From positions 806,001 through 870,000 of the forward strand of contig NZ_CP107913.1 in assembly GCF_036014115.1 (NCBI RefSeq): a DNA stretch of 64,000 nucleotides, written 5' to 3'. This DNA comes from Streptomyces sp. NBC_00448 (GTDB lineage: Bacteria; Actinomycetota; Actinomycetes; Streptomycetales; Streptomycetaceae). The notes under the pieces were generated by a model. That model saw nothing but the letters and a program-made list of their open reading frames with translations, made no database searches and had not been told where the DNA came from. Positions 51,699 through 60,100 of the stretch are shown here, one piece after another (position 1 is the first letter of the stretch; each line of letters opens with the position of its first letter). The position numbers and the translations under genes are program-made.

Positions 51699-52607
51699 TC
51701 AGGTGAGCACGGTGGCCAGCGTCAGGCAGGCCGGCGTCATGACGGCTATCGCCACGGCCGGGGGATCGATGTGCGTGTCGCCGTGGATCAAGAAGACCCG
51801 CGAGGCTCCCTCGCCGACCAGGGCTGTGGCCAAGCCGGCCAGCGCGCCCACCCATACGGAGGAGAACGCCAGGCCGGTCGCGGCGGCGACGGACGTGATG
51901 TGGTGGGTGGCGGGGACGGTCACCGGCGTGGCCAGGAAGACCAGGGACAGCGCGGAGACGCCGAAGGCGAGGACGCCGGCCGCCAGGCTCAGCGACGGAT
52001 CGGTCCTGACCAGTTCGACCGCCGACCAGGACGCCAGGAACCCGACGGCGAGGCCGAGCAGTGCGGCCATCACCGGCTTCTCCTGCGCCGGCAGCCAGGC
52101 CGCGGTCCGCGTGGTGCGGAAGCGGTCTCTGAGCCGGCTGACCTCCGCGTGGCCGAACAGCCCGGTCCGGCCGAACACCAGCCGCGCGACGAACGCCGAG
52201 GCGACCACGGTGAGGGCGGTGGTGTTGGCGTACCGCGTCATCCAGTCGCTCGTGTTCAGGGCGCTCTGGACGACCAGGCCGAGTACCCCGAAGGCCGCGC
52301 CCGCGAGCAGGGTGCCGGGGTCCGCGAGGCCGAGCAGCCCGGGCACGATGTCCCGACCGGTGGCGGTCCTGCCGCGCCGCGCCGCGTAGGCGAGTGCGCC
52401 GACCGCGCCGGCGAAGGCGATGTGCGGTCCGAACCACTCCCCGAGCGCGACGTGCTCCAGGAACCAGGGGTTCCCCGCGCCGATCACGGCGGCGACACCG
52501 ACCAGGATCATCAGCCCGCACAGCACGAATGCCGCGAGGGCTCCGACAGCGGCGGCGAACAGGCCGCCCGCGGCGGCAGCCGCCACCGCCTCCAGCGTGA
52601 GATGCAT
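51699..52607 (-). CDS. Multi-spanning membrane protein, possible transporter
   Basis: 302 residues with about nine hydrophobic helices and no signal peptide (starts MHLTLEAVAAAAAGGLFAAA). Notable polar motifs within or near membrane segments are SALNTSDWMTRYANTTALTV, ATPVTVPATHHITSVAAATG and LIHGDTHIDPPAVAIAV, whose His, Asp and Thr residues could bind a substrate or ion. I cannot name the family. As the first gene of the operon, it may import the polyol that the kinase and dehydrogenases use. A 9-6-9 inverted repeat lies 30 bases upstream. Confidence 0.75.
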   Translation of the reverse strand: MHLTLEAVAAAAAGGLFAAAVGALAAFVLCGLMILVGVAAVIGAGNPWFLEHVALGEWFGPHIAFAGAVGALAYAARRGRTATGRDIVPGLLGLADPGTLLAGAAFGVLGLVVQSALNTSDWMTRYANTTALTVVASAFVARLVFGRTGLFGHAEVSRLRDRFRTTRTAAWLPAQEKPVMAALLGLAVGFLASWSAVELVRTDPSLSLAAGVLAFGVSALSLVFLATPVTVPATHHITSVAAATGLAFSSVWVGALAGLATALVGEGASRVFLIHGDTHIDPPAVAIAVMTPACLTLATVLT

Positions 52608-52636
52608 CCGGACTCCCTCGGCCGATGACCGTTCCA

Positions 52637-52660
52637 GAGTACTCCATATTTGGAGTACTC
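52637..52660. promoter_or_regulatory. 9-6-9 inverted repeat operator between membrane protein and YhfZ-type genes
   Basis: GAGTACTCC (52637-52645) and GGAGTACTC (52652-52660) form a perfect inverted repeat with the AT-only spacer ATATTT. It lies 30 bases upstream of the leftward operon start and 147 bases from the rightward regulator start. The surrounding AT-rich sequence suggests a promoter. The divergent YhfZ-type regulator is the obvious candidate to bind it. Confidence 0.8.
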
Positions 52661-52806
52661 GAATTTCGGAGCAAAGGTACGGGCGAAGAGCCGAGGTGTC
52701 AACGCTGTGTGCGCTGGAGCGTGATCACGGGCCCGCTGTAACGTGACCAGTCGGGGGCCGTACCGCGCGGTCCTGTCGCGCGAGCGAGAGAAGCGGGAGT
52801 TCCCAG

Positions 52807-53754
52807 GTGCACGGCACGAACCAGTTGCCCGCGCCGGCCGTCCGTCGGCCGCTGGACCAGGTGCTGCGCGCGATCGTGGTGGACGCGCTGCGGGTCGGCG
52901 TCGGCGAGACGCTCCCCACCAACAGCCACTACCTGCGCACCGTGGGAGCCAGCGCGGGCACGGTCCAGCGGGCCATCAAGACGCTCGCCGACCAGGAAGC
53001 GCTCGTGACCGCGTCGCACGGCCACCAGGGGCGCACCGTGGGGTCGCTCCATGTCGGCGCGGCCTGGCACATCGCCGGACTGGCCCCGCTGCGGCTGCTC
53101 TTCCCGCCCAGCGGCCCGGCCGAGATCGACGCCCTCACCGAGGCCCTCGCCGGCGAACTCACCGAACTGGGCGTGCCCCACACCATCCGCCACCAGCGAG
53201 GCGGTACCCGGCGCCTCGCCGCCCTGCACGCGGGCGCGTACGACCTCGCCGTCGTCTCGTCGGGGGCGTTTCGCGGTGCGACCCAGGCCTCCGACGCGGC
53301 GCCCTCGCTGACGCTGGCGCCGGGCACGTACTACGCGCCCCACCGCCTCGTCGCGGTCACCCGCACCGGCGACGACCCGCCCGGCCCCGGCGCCCGCGTC
53401 GCGATCGACGACGACTCACCGGACCACGTGCTCCTCACGCAGTCGGCCTTCCCCCCCGACCGCGGGTACACCTACGTCAACTGCCGGTTCCCCGAGGTCC
53501 CGACAGCGGTGCTGCGGCGCCAGGTCGACGTCGGCATCTGGCACCTCAGCCATACCGTCATCCCCCTCGACCTCGCCGGACTGAGCTGCGCGGACATGGA
53601 ACGGCTGGACACCGTCACGGACTGGCGGGAGGTGTCGGCGGCCGTCCTGGTCGGCGGGACGCAGCGCGGCGAGCTGCGCTCCGTGCTCGCCTCGATCCGG
53701 CTGCCGAACCTCTTCAGCGCGCAGCAGCAGTGGCTGCGCGACGAGTCGAGCTGA
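52807..53754 (+). CDS. YhfZ-family GntR-type transcriptional regulator
   Basis: 315 residues from GTG 52807 with GGGAG seven bases upstream. The N-terminal winged helix (about 10-75: PLDQVLRAIVVDALRVGVGE, LRTVGASAGTVQRAIKTLAD) is followed by a periplasmic-binding-like effector domain (about 85-310: RLLFPPSGPAEIDALTEALA, AGAYDLAVVSSGAFRGA, VDVGIWHLSHTVIPLD), the architecture of E. coli YhfZ. It should bind a small ligand in the effector domain. It is divergent from the polyol-type operon and most likely controls it through the 9-6-9 palindrome. Confidence 0.85.
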   Translation: MHGTNQLPAPAVRRPLDQVLRAIVVDALRVGVGETLPTNSHYLRTVGASAGTVQRAIKTLADQEALVTASHGHQGRTVGSLHVGAAWHIAGLAPLRLLFPPSGPAEIDALTEALAGELTELGVPHTIRHQRGGTRRLAALHAGAYDLAVVSSGAFRGATQASDAAPSLTLAPGTYYAPHRLVAVTRTGDDPPGPGARVAIDDDSPDHVLLTQSAFPPDRGYTYVNCRFPEVPTAVLRRQVDVGIWHLSHTVIPLDLAGLSCADMERLDTVTDWREVSAAVLVGGTQRGELRSVLASIRLPNLFSAQQQWLRDESS

Positions 53755-53760
53755 CGTGAG

Positions 53761-53788
53761 CTGACGCGGCATCAGCTCGCCGCGTCAG
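53761..53788. terminator. Stem-loop terminator between converging genes
   Basis: CTGACGCGGC (53761-53770) and GCCGCGTCAG (53779-53788) form a 10-bp perfect stem with an 8-base loop between the YhfZ-type and serine hydrolase genes. Confidence 0.75.
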
Positions 53789-53810
53789 GTTGCCGCGTCG
53801 CCTCGGCTCG

Positions 53811-54830
53811 TCAGCTCGCCGCGTCGTGGAAGGCGCGGCGGGTCGCCACGATGCCGTCGGTGGTGCGGGAGGGGTGGACCCGGTTGGTGAGGAGGACGGC
53901 GTAGCGGGTGGTGTCCGGGTCGATCCAGACGCTGGTGCCGGTGAAGCCGGTGTGGCCGTAGGAGCGGGGGCCGAAGGACCGGCCGACGGGCGAGTCCACG
54001 GGGTCCTGGCCCTGCCAGGCGAGGCAGCGCCGCAGCGCCAGGCCCTCGGAGTGGACGGCCGTCATCTGCCGGAAGGTGTCGGGGCGCAGCAGTTCCCGGG
54101 CGCCGCCGGCGAGGGACAGGGCGAGCCCTTCCATGTCGGCGAGCGGGGCGAACAGGCCGGCGTGCCCGCCGACGCCGCCGAGCACCACCGCGTTCTCGTC
54201 GTGTACCTCGCCGACCACGACCCGGCCGCGCCACGGGCAGTCCTCGGTGGCCACCGCGCGCCGCCGGGCCTCGGCGGCCGGGCGGAAGCCGGTGCCGGTC
54301 ATCCCGAGCGGGCCGCACACCAGCCGCTCCACCAGGACGTCCAGGGTCTCCCCCGCGGCGGCCTCGGCGATGAGGCCCAGGATGATGAAGCCTTGCGAGG
54401 AGTACTGCACGAGCGTCCCGGGTGCGGCCGTGAGCGGCAGCAGGCGTATCGCCTCCAGGAGGGAGGCGCGGGTGGGGTGTTCGCGGTAGAGGGGGACCTG
54501 GCCGGGGATGCCCGAGGTGTGCGCGAGCAGCTGACCGACCGTCAACTCCGCCTTGTCGCCGTCCCGGTATTCCGGCAGGTGGTCGCCGATGGTGTCGGTC
54601 AGCCGTAGCGCGCCCGCGTCGACCAGGGCCATCACCGCGAGCCCCACCACGGGCTTGGTGACGGAGGCGAGGTCCCACAGGTCGGTGCCGTCCAGCGGTT
54701 CGCCGCCCCAGCTCCTGGTGCCGGTCCAGCCCCGGTCCCGGGTTCCGGCCGCGTCGCCGACGGACCACGCCGCCGCGGAGTAGACCTCGCGCTCCCGGCC
54801 GTCGGCGAGCAGATCGCGCAGGGAGCTCAT
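53811..54830 (-). CDS. Class C beta-lactamase-family serine hydrolase
   Basis: 339 residues from ATG 54828-54830, overlapping the IclR stop as ATGA. The SxxK motif is in LASVTKPVV (S56, K59), the Tyr motif is VQYSSQG (Y-S-S in place of Y-A-N) and the third motif region is YGHTGFTGTSVWID. There is no signal peptide, so it acts in the cytosol and is not a resistance enzyme or penicillin-binding protein. Proteins of this kind are esterases, amidases or D-aminopeptidases. Coupled to IclR and opposite a peptide-type transporter, it may cleave an imported amide or ester. Confidence 0.87.
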   Translation of the reverse strand: MSSLRDLLADGREREVYSAAAWSVGDAAGTRDRGWTGTRSWGGEPLDGTDLWDLASVTKPVVGLAVMALVDAGALRLTDTIGDHLPEYRDGDKAELTVGQLLAHTSGIPGQVPLYREHPTRASLLEAIRLLPLTAAPGTLVQYSSQGFIILGLIAEAAAGETLDVLVERLVCGPLGMTGTGFRPAAEARRRAVATEDCPWRGRVVVGEVHDENAVVLGGVGGHAGLFAPLADMEGLALSLAGGARELLRPDTFRQMTAVHSEGLALRRCLAWQGQDPVDSPVGRSFGPRSYGHTGFTGTSVWIDPDTTRYAVLLTNRVHPSRTTDGIVATRRAFHDAAS

Positions 54831-55687
54831 ACCCGCTCCCCTTCCGCGCCCTGGTCCCGCTCGTCCTCCGCGGTCCGGCCCACCACGCCGAGCGACGGCG
54901 CGCGTCCGCCGAGGCCGGCGGAGACGGCGCGGGCGGCGGCGCGCACCATCGGGCCGAACAGCCGCACGCTCTCCTCGTCGAGGGTGAACGTCAGCCCGCT
55001 GACGCCGACCGCGCCGACCACCTGCCCGGTCTCGTCGAGCACGGGCGCGGCGACCGAGCGCACGTCGGGTTCGCCGTATCCGTCGTCGACGGCGTAGCCG
55101 CGCTCGGCGGCCTCCCGCAGCACCGCGCGCAGCGCGCCGGCGTCGCCGATCGGGTGCGCGGCCCATTCCTCCGGCGGTACGCCGTCGAGCACGTCGGCGC
55201 ACTCCCCCGGCGGCAGCGCGGCGAGCATCGCCAGGCCCGGTCCGCTGCGGTACAGCGGCGTACGGCCGCCAGGTCGCACGCCCATCCGGAACTCAGGCGG
55301 CGCGTCGGAGTGCTCCAGGTGGACCGCGTCGTCCCCGTGCCGTACGGCGTAGCAGGCGAGTTGGCCGGTGCGGCGGTGCAGTTCGGCGAGCACCGGGCGG
55401 GCCAGCCGCAGGTCCTGGCCGTCGTGCAGGGCGGCGGCGGCGAGGCCGAGCAGGCGCGGCCCGGCGCGGTAGCGGCCGCCGTCGACGGGCTGGGCGAAGC
55501 CGAACTCGGCCATGGTCTGCAGATGGCGGTGGACGGTCGGTTTCGTCAGGCCGGTGCGCCGGGCGAGATCGCCCAACCGGTGCGGCCCACCGGGTTCGAC
55601 GAGCGCTTCCAGCACTTCCATCGCCTTGTCGATCGGACCCTTCGCGCGGCCCTGCTCGCCGATCCGAGTGTTGACCATCTTCGCCAT
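54827..55687 (-). CDS. IclR-family transcriptional regulator
   Basis: 286 residues. Winged helix-turn-helix at about 18-78 (IDKAMEVLEALVEPGGPHRL, LARRTGLTKPTVHRHLQTMA) and IclR effector domain at about 90-262 (LARPVLAELHRRTGQLACYA, VDDGYGEPDVRSVAAPVLDE, VVGAVGVSGLTFTL). Divergent from the Dpp-type transporter operon and coupled to the serine hydrolase, so it is the likely regulator of the whole catabolic island from 53811 to the right edge. Confidence 0.92.
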   Translation of the reverse strand: MAKMVNTRIGEQGRAKGPIDKAMEVLEALVEPGGPHRLGDLARRTGLTKPTVHRHLQTMAEFGFAQPVDGGRYRAGPRLLGLAAAALHDGQDLRLARPVLAELHRRTGQLACYAVRHGDDAVHLEHSDAPPEFRMGVRPGGRTPLYRSGPGLAMLAALPPGECADVLDGVPPEEWAAHPIGDAGALRAVLREAAERGYAVDDGYGEPDVRSVAAPVLDETGQVVGAVGVSGLTFTLDEESVRLFGPMVRAAARAVSAGLGGRAPSLGVVGRTAEDERDQGAEGERV

Positions 55688-55708
55688 GTCGCCTAGCTTA
55701 GCCCATCA

Positions 55709-55723
55709 TTCCATCTGCCGGAA
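55709..55723. promoter_or_regulatory. Probable IclR operator
   Basis: TTCC (55709-55712) and GGAA (55720-55723) form TTCCATCTGCCGGAA, an inverted repeat with a 7-base spacer and flanking ATTCC/GGAAC, in the 78-base gap between iclR and the transporter operon. IclR proteins favour TTCC-Nx-GGAA type sites. Confidence 0.6.
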
Positions 55724-55765
55724 CGGATGTGCTGCCCAATGGAACGACATCGTCAAGGGAGGAAC

Positions 55766-57313
55766 GTGGACCGTAATCGCCCGGCCCGCCGCGACATCCT
55801 GCGGCTCGGCGGCTTGCTGATCCCGGCTGTCGCGGCTCCGGCACTGCTCACCGGGTGCGGCACCAGCCCCGCGAGCAGCGCCGGAAACGTCCTGCGGGTG
55901 TCCCAGCCCGGCGACCCCAAGACCATGGACCCGCACAAACAGGGCGACATGACGTCGATGAACGCCCTGATCAACATGTTCGACACGCTCACCACCCGCG
56001 GCCAGGACAACCTCCTGCACCCGCGGCTCGCCCTGACCTGGGTCGCCCGCGGCGCGACCACCTGGCGCTTCACCCTGCGCCCCGGCGTCACGTTCCACAA
56101 CGGCGAGCCCTGCGACGCGGCGGCGGTCAAGTTCAGCATCGAGCGCGTACTGGACCCCGCGACCAAGTCGCCGATCGTCGAACTGCGTTACGTCAAGGAC
56201 GTCACCGTCGTCGACCCGCTCACCGTCGACGTGCACACGACCCTGCACGACCCGATCCTGCCGGACAAGCTCTCGCTCTTCGGCGGCGTGGTCGTCCCGC
56301 CGCGCTACCTGGCCAAGGTCGGGGACGCCGGGTTCGCCGAACACCCCGTCGGCACCGGGCCGTTCACCTTCGTCCGCTGGCAGCGCGACCACCAGTTGCG
56401 GATGCGCGCCTTCCCCGGCCACTGGCAAGGCCGGCCGCACGTCGACGAGTTGGTGTTCAGCCCGCAACCCAACCCGTCCTCCTCGCTCGCCGCGCTGCAA
56501 AGCGGCCAGGTCGATCTCGTGGCCGGCCTGACCCCCGACGCGGCGCAGCAGTTGGACGGCTACGGCGGCGTCAAGCTGGACGGCTTCACCGGCATCAGGA
56601 CCTCCTACCTGTCGCTGAACACCCTGGCCGACGGGCCCCTGAAGGACCGTCGGGTGCGCCAGGCGCTCAACCACGCGGTGGACGTACCGCTGTTGATCAA
56701 GGCGGTGCTCGGCGGCAAGGCCACCGAGGTGCCCGCGATGATCCCGCGCGGCGCGTTCGGCTTCGACCCCTCCGTCCAGCCGTTCACCCGCTCCGTGGAC
56801 ACCGCCCGCAAGCTGCTCGCCGAGGCCGGCCACCCGAACGGGTTCTCCACCCAGCTGACCGCCTCCAACATCGACTCCAACGTCGCCGAGGCGATCTCCG
56901 GGCTGCTGTCCCGGGCCGGCGTGCACGCCAAGGTCCAGCTGCTCGACCCCGGCACCTACGCCGACCGGCTCACCTCCGACGACCACAACGCGCTCGGGCC
57001 GATGTACCTGGCCGCCAGCACCGTCTGGACGCTGGACGGCGAGAGCATGCTCCAGTCCAACGTCCGCAGCGACCGCCGCCAGAGCAGGTGGCACGACAAG
57101 GACGCGGACCACCTCATCGACGTCGAGGAACTGTCCGAGGACCCCGCCGAGCGCAAGCGCGCCTTCTCCGACCTCCAGCGACTCATCCAGCGCGAGGCCC
57201 CCTTCGTCCCGCTGTACCAGATCGACAACATCTACGCCCGCAACAGCCGCCCGCGCTGGAAGCCGGGTTCGGCCGGCGTGCTGGCCATGCAGAGTGCGGA
57301 GATCTCCACATGA
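55766..57313 (+). CDS. Peptide/opine-type ABC transporter binding lipoprotein (DppA-like)
   Basis: 515 residues from GTG 55766 behind AAGGGAGG. Twin arginine (ARRDILRLGG), hydrophobic stretch and lipobox LLTGCG give an exported lipoprotein. The mature protein is of the SBP_bac_5 family: NVLRVSQPGDPKTMDPHKQG, WRFTLRPGVTFHNGEPCDAA, AVKFSIERVLDP, HPVGTGPFTFVRWQRDH and KDRRVRQALNHAVD. These receptors bind di- and oligopeptides, opines, nickel complexes or glutathione. First gene of a tightly packed operon of five; all following genes overlap by ATGA. Confidence 0.93.
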   Translation: MDRNRPARRDILRLGGLLIPAVAAPALLTGCGTSPASSAGNVLRVSQPGDPKTMDPHKQGDMTSMNALINMFDTLTTRGQDNLLHPRLALTWVARGATTWRFTLRPGVTFHNGEPCDAAAVKFSIERVLDPATKSPIVELRYVKDVTVVDPLTVDVHTTLHDPILPDKLSLFGGVVVPPRYLAKVGDAGFAEHPVGTGPFTFVRWQRDHQLRMRAFPGHWQGRPHVDELVFSPQPNPSSSLAALQSGQVDLVAGLTPDAAQQLDGYGGVKLDGFTGIRTSYLSLNTLADGPLKDRRVRQALNHAVDVPLLIKAVLGGKATEVPAMIPRGAFGFDPSVQPFTRSVDTARKLLAEAGHPNGFSTQLTASNIDSNVAEAISGLLSRAGVHAKVQLLDPGTYADRLTSDDHNALGPMYLAASTVWTLDGESMLQSNVRSDRRQSRWHDKDADHLIDVEELSEDPAERKRAFSDLQRLIQREAPFVPLYQIDNIYARNSRPRWKPGSAGVLAMQSAEIST

Positions 57314-58302
57314 GCGAACTCACCCTCCGACCGCCACGCGCCGCGGGGACGGGCCGGCCCCGGCTCGACGTCCGTTCCGGGCTGCTGCGCGCGGTCCTGA
57401 TCCGGGTCGGCACGGCACTGCTCGTCCTGCTGTGCACCGCGACCGTCTCCTTCTTCCTCGTCCGGCTCTCCGGCGACCCGGTCAAGCTGCTGCTCCCGCC
57501 GGACGCCACCGCCAAGCAGGAGTCGGTGCTGCGCGCCAGCCTCGGCCTGGACAAGCCCCTGATCACGCAGTACCTCGACTACATCTGGGGCCTGCTGCAC
57601 TTCGACTTCGGCAACTCCATCTCCTACAACGAGCCCGTCGGCCATGTGCTCGCCGACCGGCTGCCGGCCACCCTGGAACTGGCCGCCGCGGCCCTGGTGG
57701 TGACGCTCGTCATCGCCGTGCCCGCCGGCATCGTGGCGGCCATGCGGCGCGGGCGCGCCTCGGACCGCGGCATCATGACCGGCGTCCTGCTCGGGCAGTC
57801 CACCCCGCCGTTCTGGGTCGGCATCCTGCTGATCCTGGTCTTCGCCGTGGGCCTGCACGCTCTGCCCGCCTCCGGCTACGGCACCTTCGCCAACCTGGTG
57901 CTGCCGGCCGTCACGCTCTCCGTCTACTCGATCGCGGTCGTCGCCAGGCTGCTGCGCTCGTCGCTGATCGACGTGCTCTCCTCCGACCACATCCGCACCG
58001 CCCGCGCCAAGGGCTTCGGCCCGGTGAAGACGGTGCTCACGCACGGCCTGCGCAACGCGTCGCTGCCGGTGGTCACGGTGGTGGGCCTTGAGGTCGGCAG
58101 CCTGCTGGGCGGCGCGATCCTCACCGAGCAGGTCTTCTCCTGGCCCGGCGTCGGCCAGTTGACGATCGAGGCCATCTCCAACCGCGACTTCCCGCTGGTC
58201 CAGGCGACCGTGCTGTTCTTCGCGACCACCTTCGTCGTGGTCAACCTGCTGGTCGACCTCTCCTACAGCCTCCTCGACCCGAGGGTGAGGAACTCCCGAT
58301 GA
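57310..58302 (+). CDS. ABC transporter permease (DppB-like)
   Basis: 330 residues from ATG 57310, overlapping the previous stop as ATGA. Six membrane helices, the first at AVLIRVGTALLVLLCTATVSFF, and the DppB loop LGLDKPLITQYLDYIWGLLH with FDFGNSISY. The EAA-type loop is IRTARAKGFGPVKTVLTHGL and the C-terminal signature is FSWPGVGQLTIEAISNRDFP. Forms the channel with the DppC-like partner. Confidence 0.94.
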   Translation: MSELTLRPPRAAGTGRPRLDVRSGLLRAVLIRVGTALLVLLCTATVSFFLVRLSGDPVKLLLPPDATAKQESVLRASLGLDKPLITQYLDYIWGLLHFDFGNSISYNEPVGHVLADRLPATLELAAAALVVTLVIAVPAGIVAAMRRGRASDRGIMTGVLLGQSTPPFWVGILLILVFAVGLHALPASGYGTFANLVLPAVTLSVYSIAVVARLLRSSLIDVLSSDHIRTARAKGFGPVKTVLTHGLRNASLPVVTVVGLEVGSLLGGAILTEQVFSWPGVGQLTIEAISNRDFPLVQATVLFFATTFVVVNLLVDLSYSLLDPRVRNSR

Positions 58303-59213
58303 CCCTGACCTCACCAGCCGCGCCCGCCGCGGCTCCCGCCCGCGCGGCGACCCGCGGCCGGCGCTCCGCCGTACTGACCGGCCTGCTGCGCAACAAGCTC
58401 GCCGTGGTCGCGCTCGCCGTCCTGGCGGTCCTGCTGATCGCCGCGCTCTTCGCCCCGCTGCTCGCGCCCGACAACCCCAACGCGCAGGACCTGCTGATGC
58501 GGCTCAAGCCGCCCGCCTGGCAGCACGGCGGCAGCGGCGCCCACCTGCTGGGCACCGACCAGCTCGGCCGCGACATGCTCTCCCGGGTCATCTACGGCAC
58601 CCGCGTCTCGCTCCTGGTCGGCGCCGGGGCGGCGCTGCTCGCCGGCGTGATCGGCACCGTGATCGGCCTGGCCGCCGGCTACTTCGGCGGCTGGCCCGAC
58701 CGGGTGCTGATGCGGCTGGCCGACGTCCAGCTCGCCTTCCCCTCGATCCTGCTGGCCCTGGCCATCGTCGGGTTCTTCGGCTCCGGGCTGTGGTACGTGA
58801 TCCTGGTGCTGGGCATCACCGGCTGGGTGTCGTACGCCCGGGTGGTGCGCTCGGAGGTGATGTCGCTGCGCTCCCGCGACTTCGTCACCGAGGCGCGGGC
58901 GATCGGCGTCACCGACGTCGCCATCATGCGCCGCCACCTGCTGCCCAACGTGATGGCGCCGCTGGCCACCATCGGCACGCTGCACATCGCCGCCGCGATC
59001 GTCGCCGAGGCGTCGCTGAGCTACCTGGGACTGGGCGTGCCCAAGGAGACCGTCACCTGGGGGTCGATGCTCGCCGACGGCCAGCTGTACCTGGGCACCT
59101 CCTGGTGGGTCGCGGTCTTCCCGGGCATCGCACTGATGCTCACCTCGCTCGCCATCAACATCACCGGCGACGCCCTGCGGGACGTCGCGGACCCGAAGGC
59201 GTACCGCCGATGA
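58299..59213 (+). CDS. ABC transporter permease (DppC-like)
   Basis: 304 residues, start overlaps the dppB-like stop as ATGA. N-terminal helix NKLAVVALAVLAVLLIAALF, then HLLGTDQLGRDMLSRVIYGT, the DppC hallmark, and the EAA loop VTEARAIGVTDVAIMRRHLL, with ASLSYLGLGVPKETVTWGSM near the end. Complete six-helix permease. Confidence 0.94.
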   Translation: MTLTSPAAPAAAPARAATRGRRSAVLTGLLRNKLAVVALAVLAVLLIAALFAPLLAPDNPNAQDLLMRLKPPAWQHGGSGAHLLGTDQLGRDMLSRVIYGTRVSLLVGAGAALLAGVIGTVIGLAAGYFGGWPDRVLMRLADVQLAFPSILLALAIVGFFGSGLWYVILVLGITGWVSYARVVRSEVMSLRSRDFVTEARAIGVTDVAIMRRHLLPNVMAPLATIGTLHIAAAIVAEASLSYLGLGVPKETVTWGSMLADGQLYLGTSWWVAVFPGIALMLTSLAINITGDALRDVADPKAYRR

Positions 59214-60100
59214 CCACTGACAAGCCGATGAGCACTGACCAGCCGATCCCCCATGACCAGCCGATCACCGGCCACCCGCCGGTCGGCACCGGCGCACCGG
59301 CCCGCGAGCCGGTCCTGGAGATCGCCGACCTGAGCGTCGACTTCCGGCTGGACACCACCACCGTGCACGCCGTCCGCGGGGTCAGCCTGAGCCTGGCGCA
59401 GGGCGAAACGCTCGCCGTCGTCGGCGAGTCCGGCAGCGGCAAGACGGCCACCGCCCTGTCGGTGCTGCGGCTCAACCCGCAGCCGCCTTGCGTCTACGCG
59501 GGCGGCCGGGTCCTGTTCGACGGGCGTGACCTGCTCACCCTCCCCGAGAAGGAACTCGGCCGGATCAGGGGCCAGGACATCGCCATGGTCTTCCAGGACC
59601 CGATGACCAGCCTCGACCCGCTGCGGCGGGTCGGCGCCCAGGTCGCCGAGGTGCTCCGGCACCACCAGGGGATGTCCCGCGCGCAGGCGGGCGCCGCGGC
59701 CGTCGAGGCGCTGGACGAGGTCGGCATTCCCGACCCCGAACGCCGGTTCCGGCAGTACCCGCACGAGCTCTCCGGCGGTCTGCGGCAGCGCGTGATGATC
59801 GCCGCGGCGCTGGTCGGCCGGCCCCGCGTGCTCATCGCCGACGAACCGACGACCGCACTGGACGTCACCGTGCAGCGGCAGATCCTCGACCTGCTGGTCT
59901 CGCTGCAGGAACGGCACGGCATGGCCGTCCTGCTGATCACCCACGACCTCGGGGTGGTCGCGGAGACCGCCGACCGGGTGGCCGTCATGAACCAGGGCGC
60001 GGTCGTGGAGACCGGTGACGTGCTGGACGTCTTCGACCACCCGGCCGACGACTACACCCGCCGGCTGCTGGCCGCCACCCCCCGATTGGAGCTGGCATGA
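59210..60100 (+). CDS. ABC transporter ATPase (DppD-like)
   Basis: 296 residues from ATG 59210 (ATGA overlap). Walker A GESGSGKTA, Q-loop MVFQDPMTSLDPLRRV, signature LSGGLRQRV (one variation from LSGGMRQRV), Walker B VLIADEPTTALDV and the H-loop THDLGVVAETADR are all present. A Pro/Thr-rich N-terminal extension of about 30 residues containing imperfect DQPI repeats is unusual. The canonical C-terminal iron-sulfur-like Cys motif of DppD is absent; the protein ends early, right after the TRRLLAATP segment. Confidence 0.93.
   Translation: MTTDKPMSTDQPIPHDQPITGHPPVGTGAPAREPVLEIADLSVDFRLDTTTVHAVRGVSLSLAQGETLAVVGESGSGKTATALSVLRLNPQPPCVYAGGRVLFDGRDLLTLPEKELGRIRGQDIAMVFQDPMTSLDPLRRVGAQVAEVLRHHQGMSRAQAGAAAVEALDEVGIPDPERRFRQYPHELSGGLRQRVMIAAALVGRPRVLIADEPTTALDVTVQRQILDLLVSLQERHGMAVLLITHDLGVVAETADRVAVMNQGAVVETGDVLDVFDHPADDYTRRLLAATPRLELA

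Noticed and set aside
48730..52389. 1219-codon plus-strand open frame opposite the kinase/oxidase/membrane protein genes
   Set aside because: Shadow frame; the minus-strand genes carry all expected motifs and overlapping start-stop junctions.
53811..54830. Beta-lactamase resistance gene or penicillin-binding protein
   Set aside because: There is no signal peptide, so it is not in the cell wall space, and the Tyr motif is Y-S-S rather than Y-A-N.
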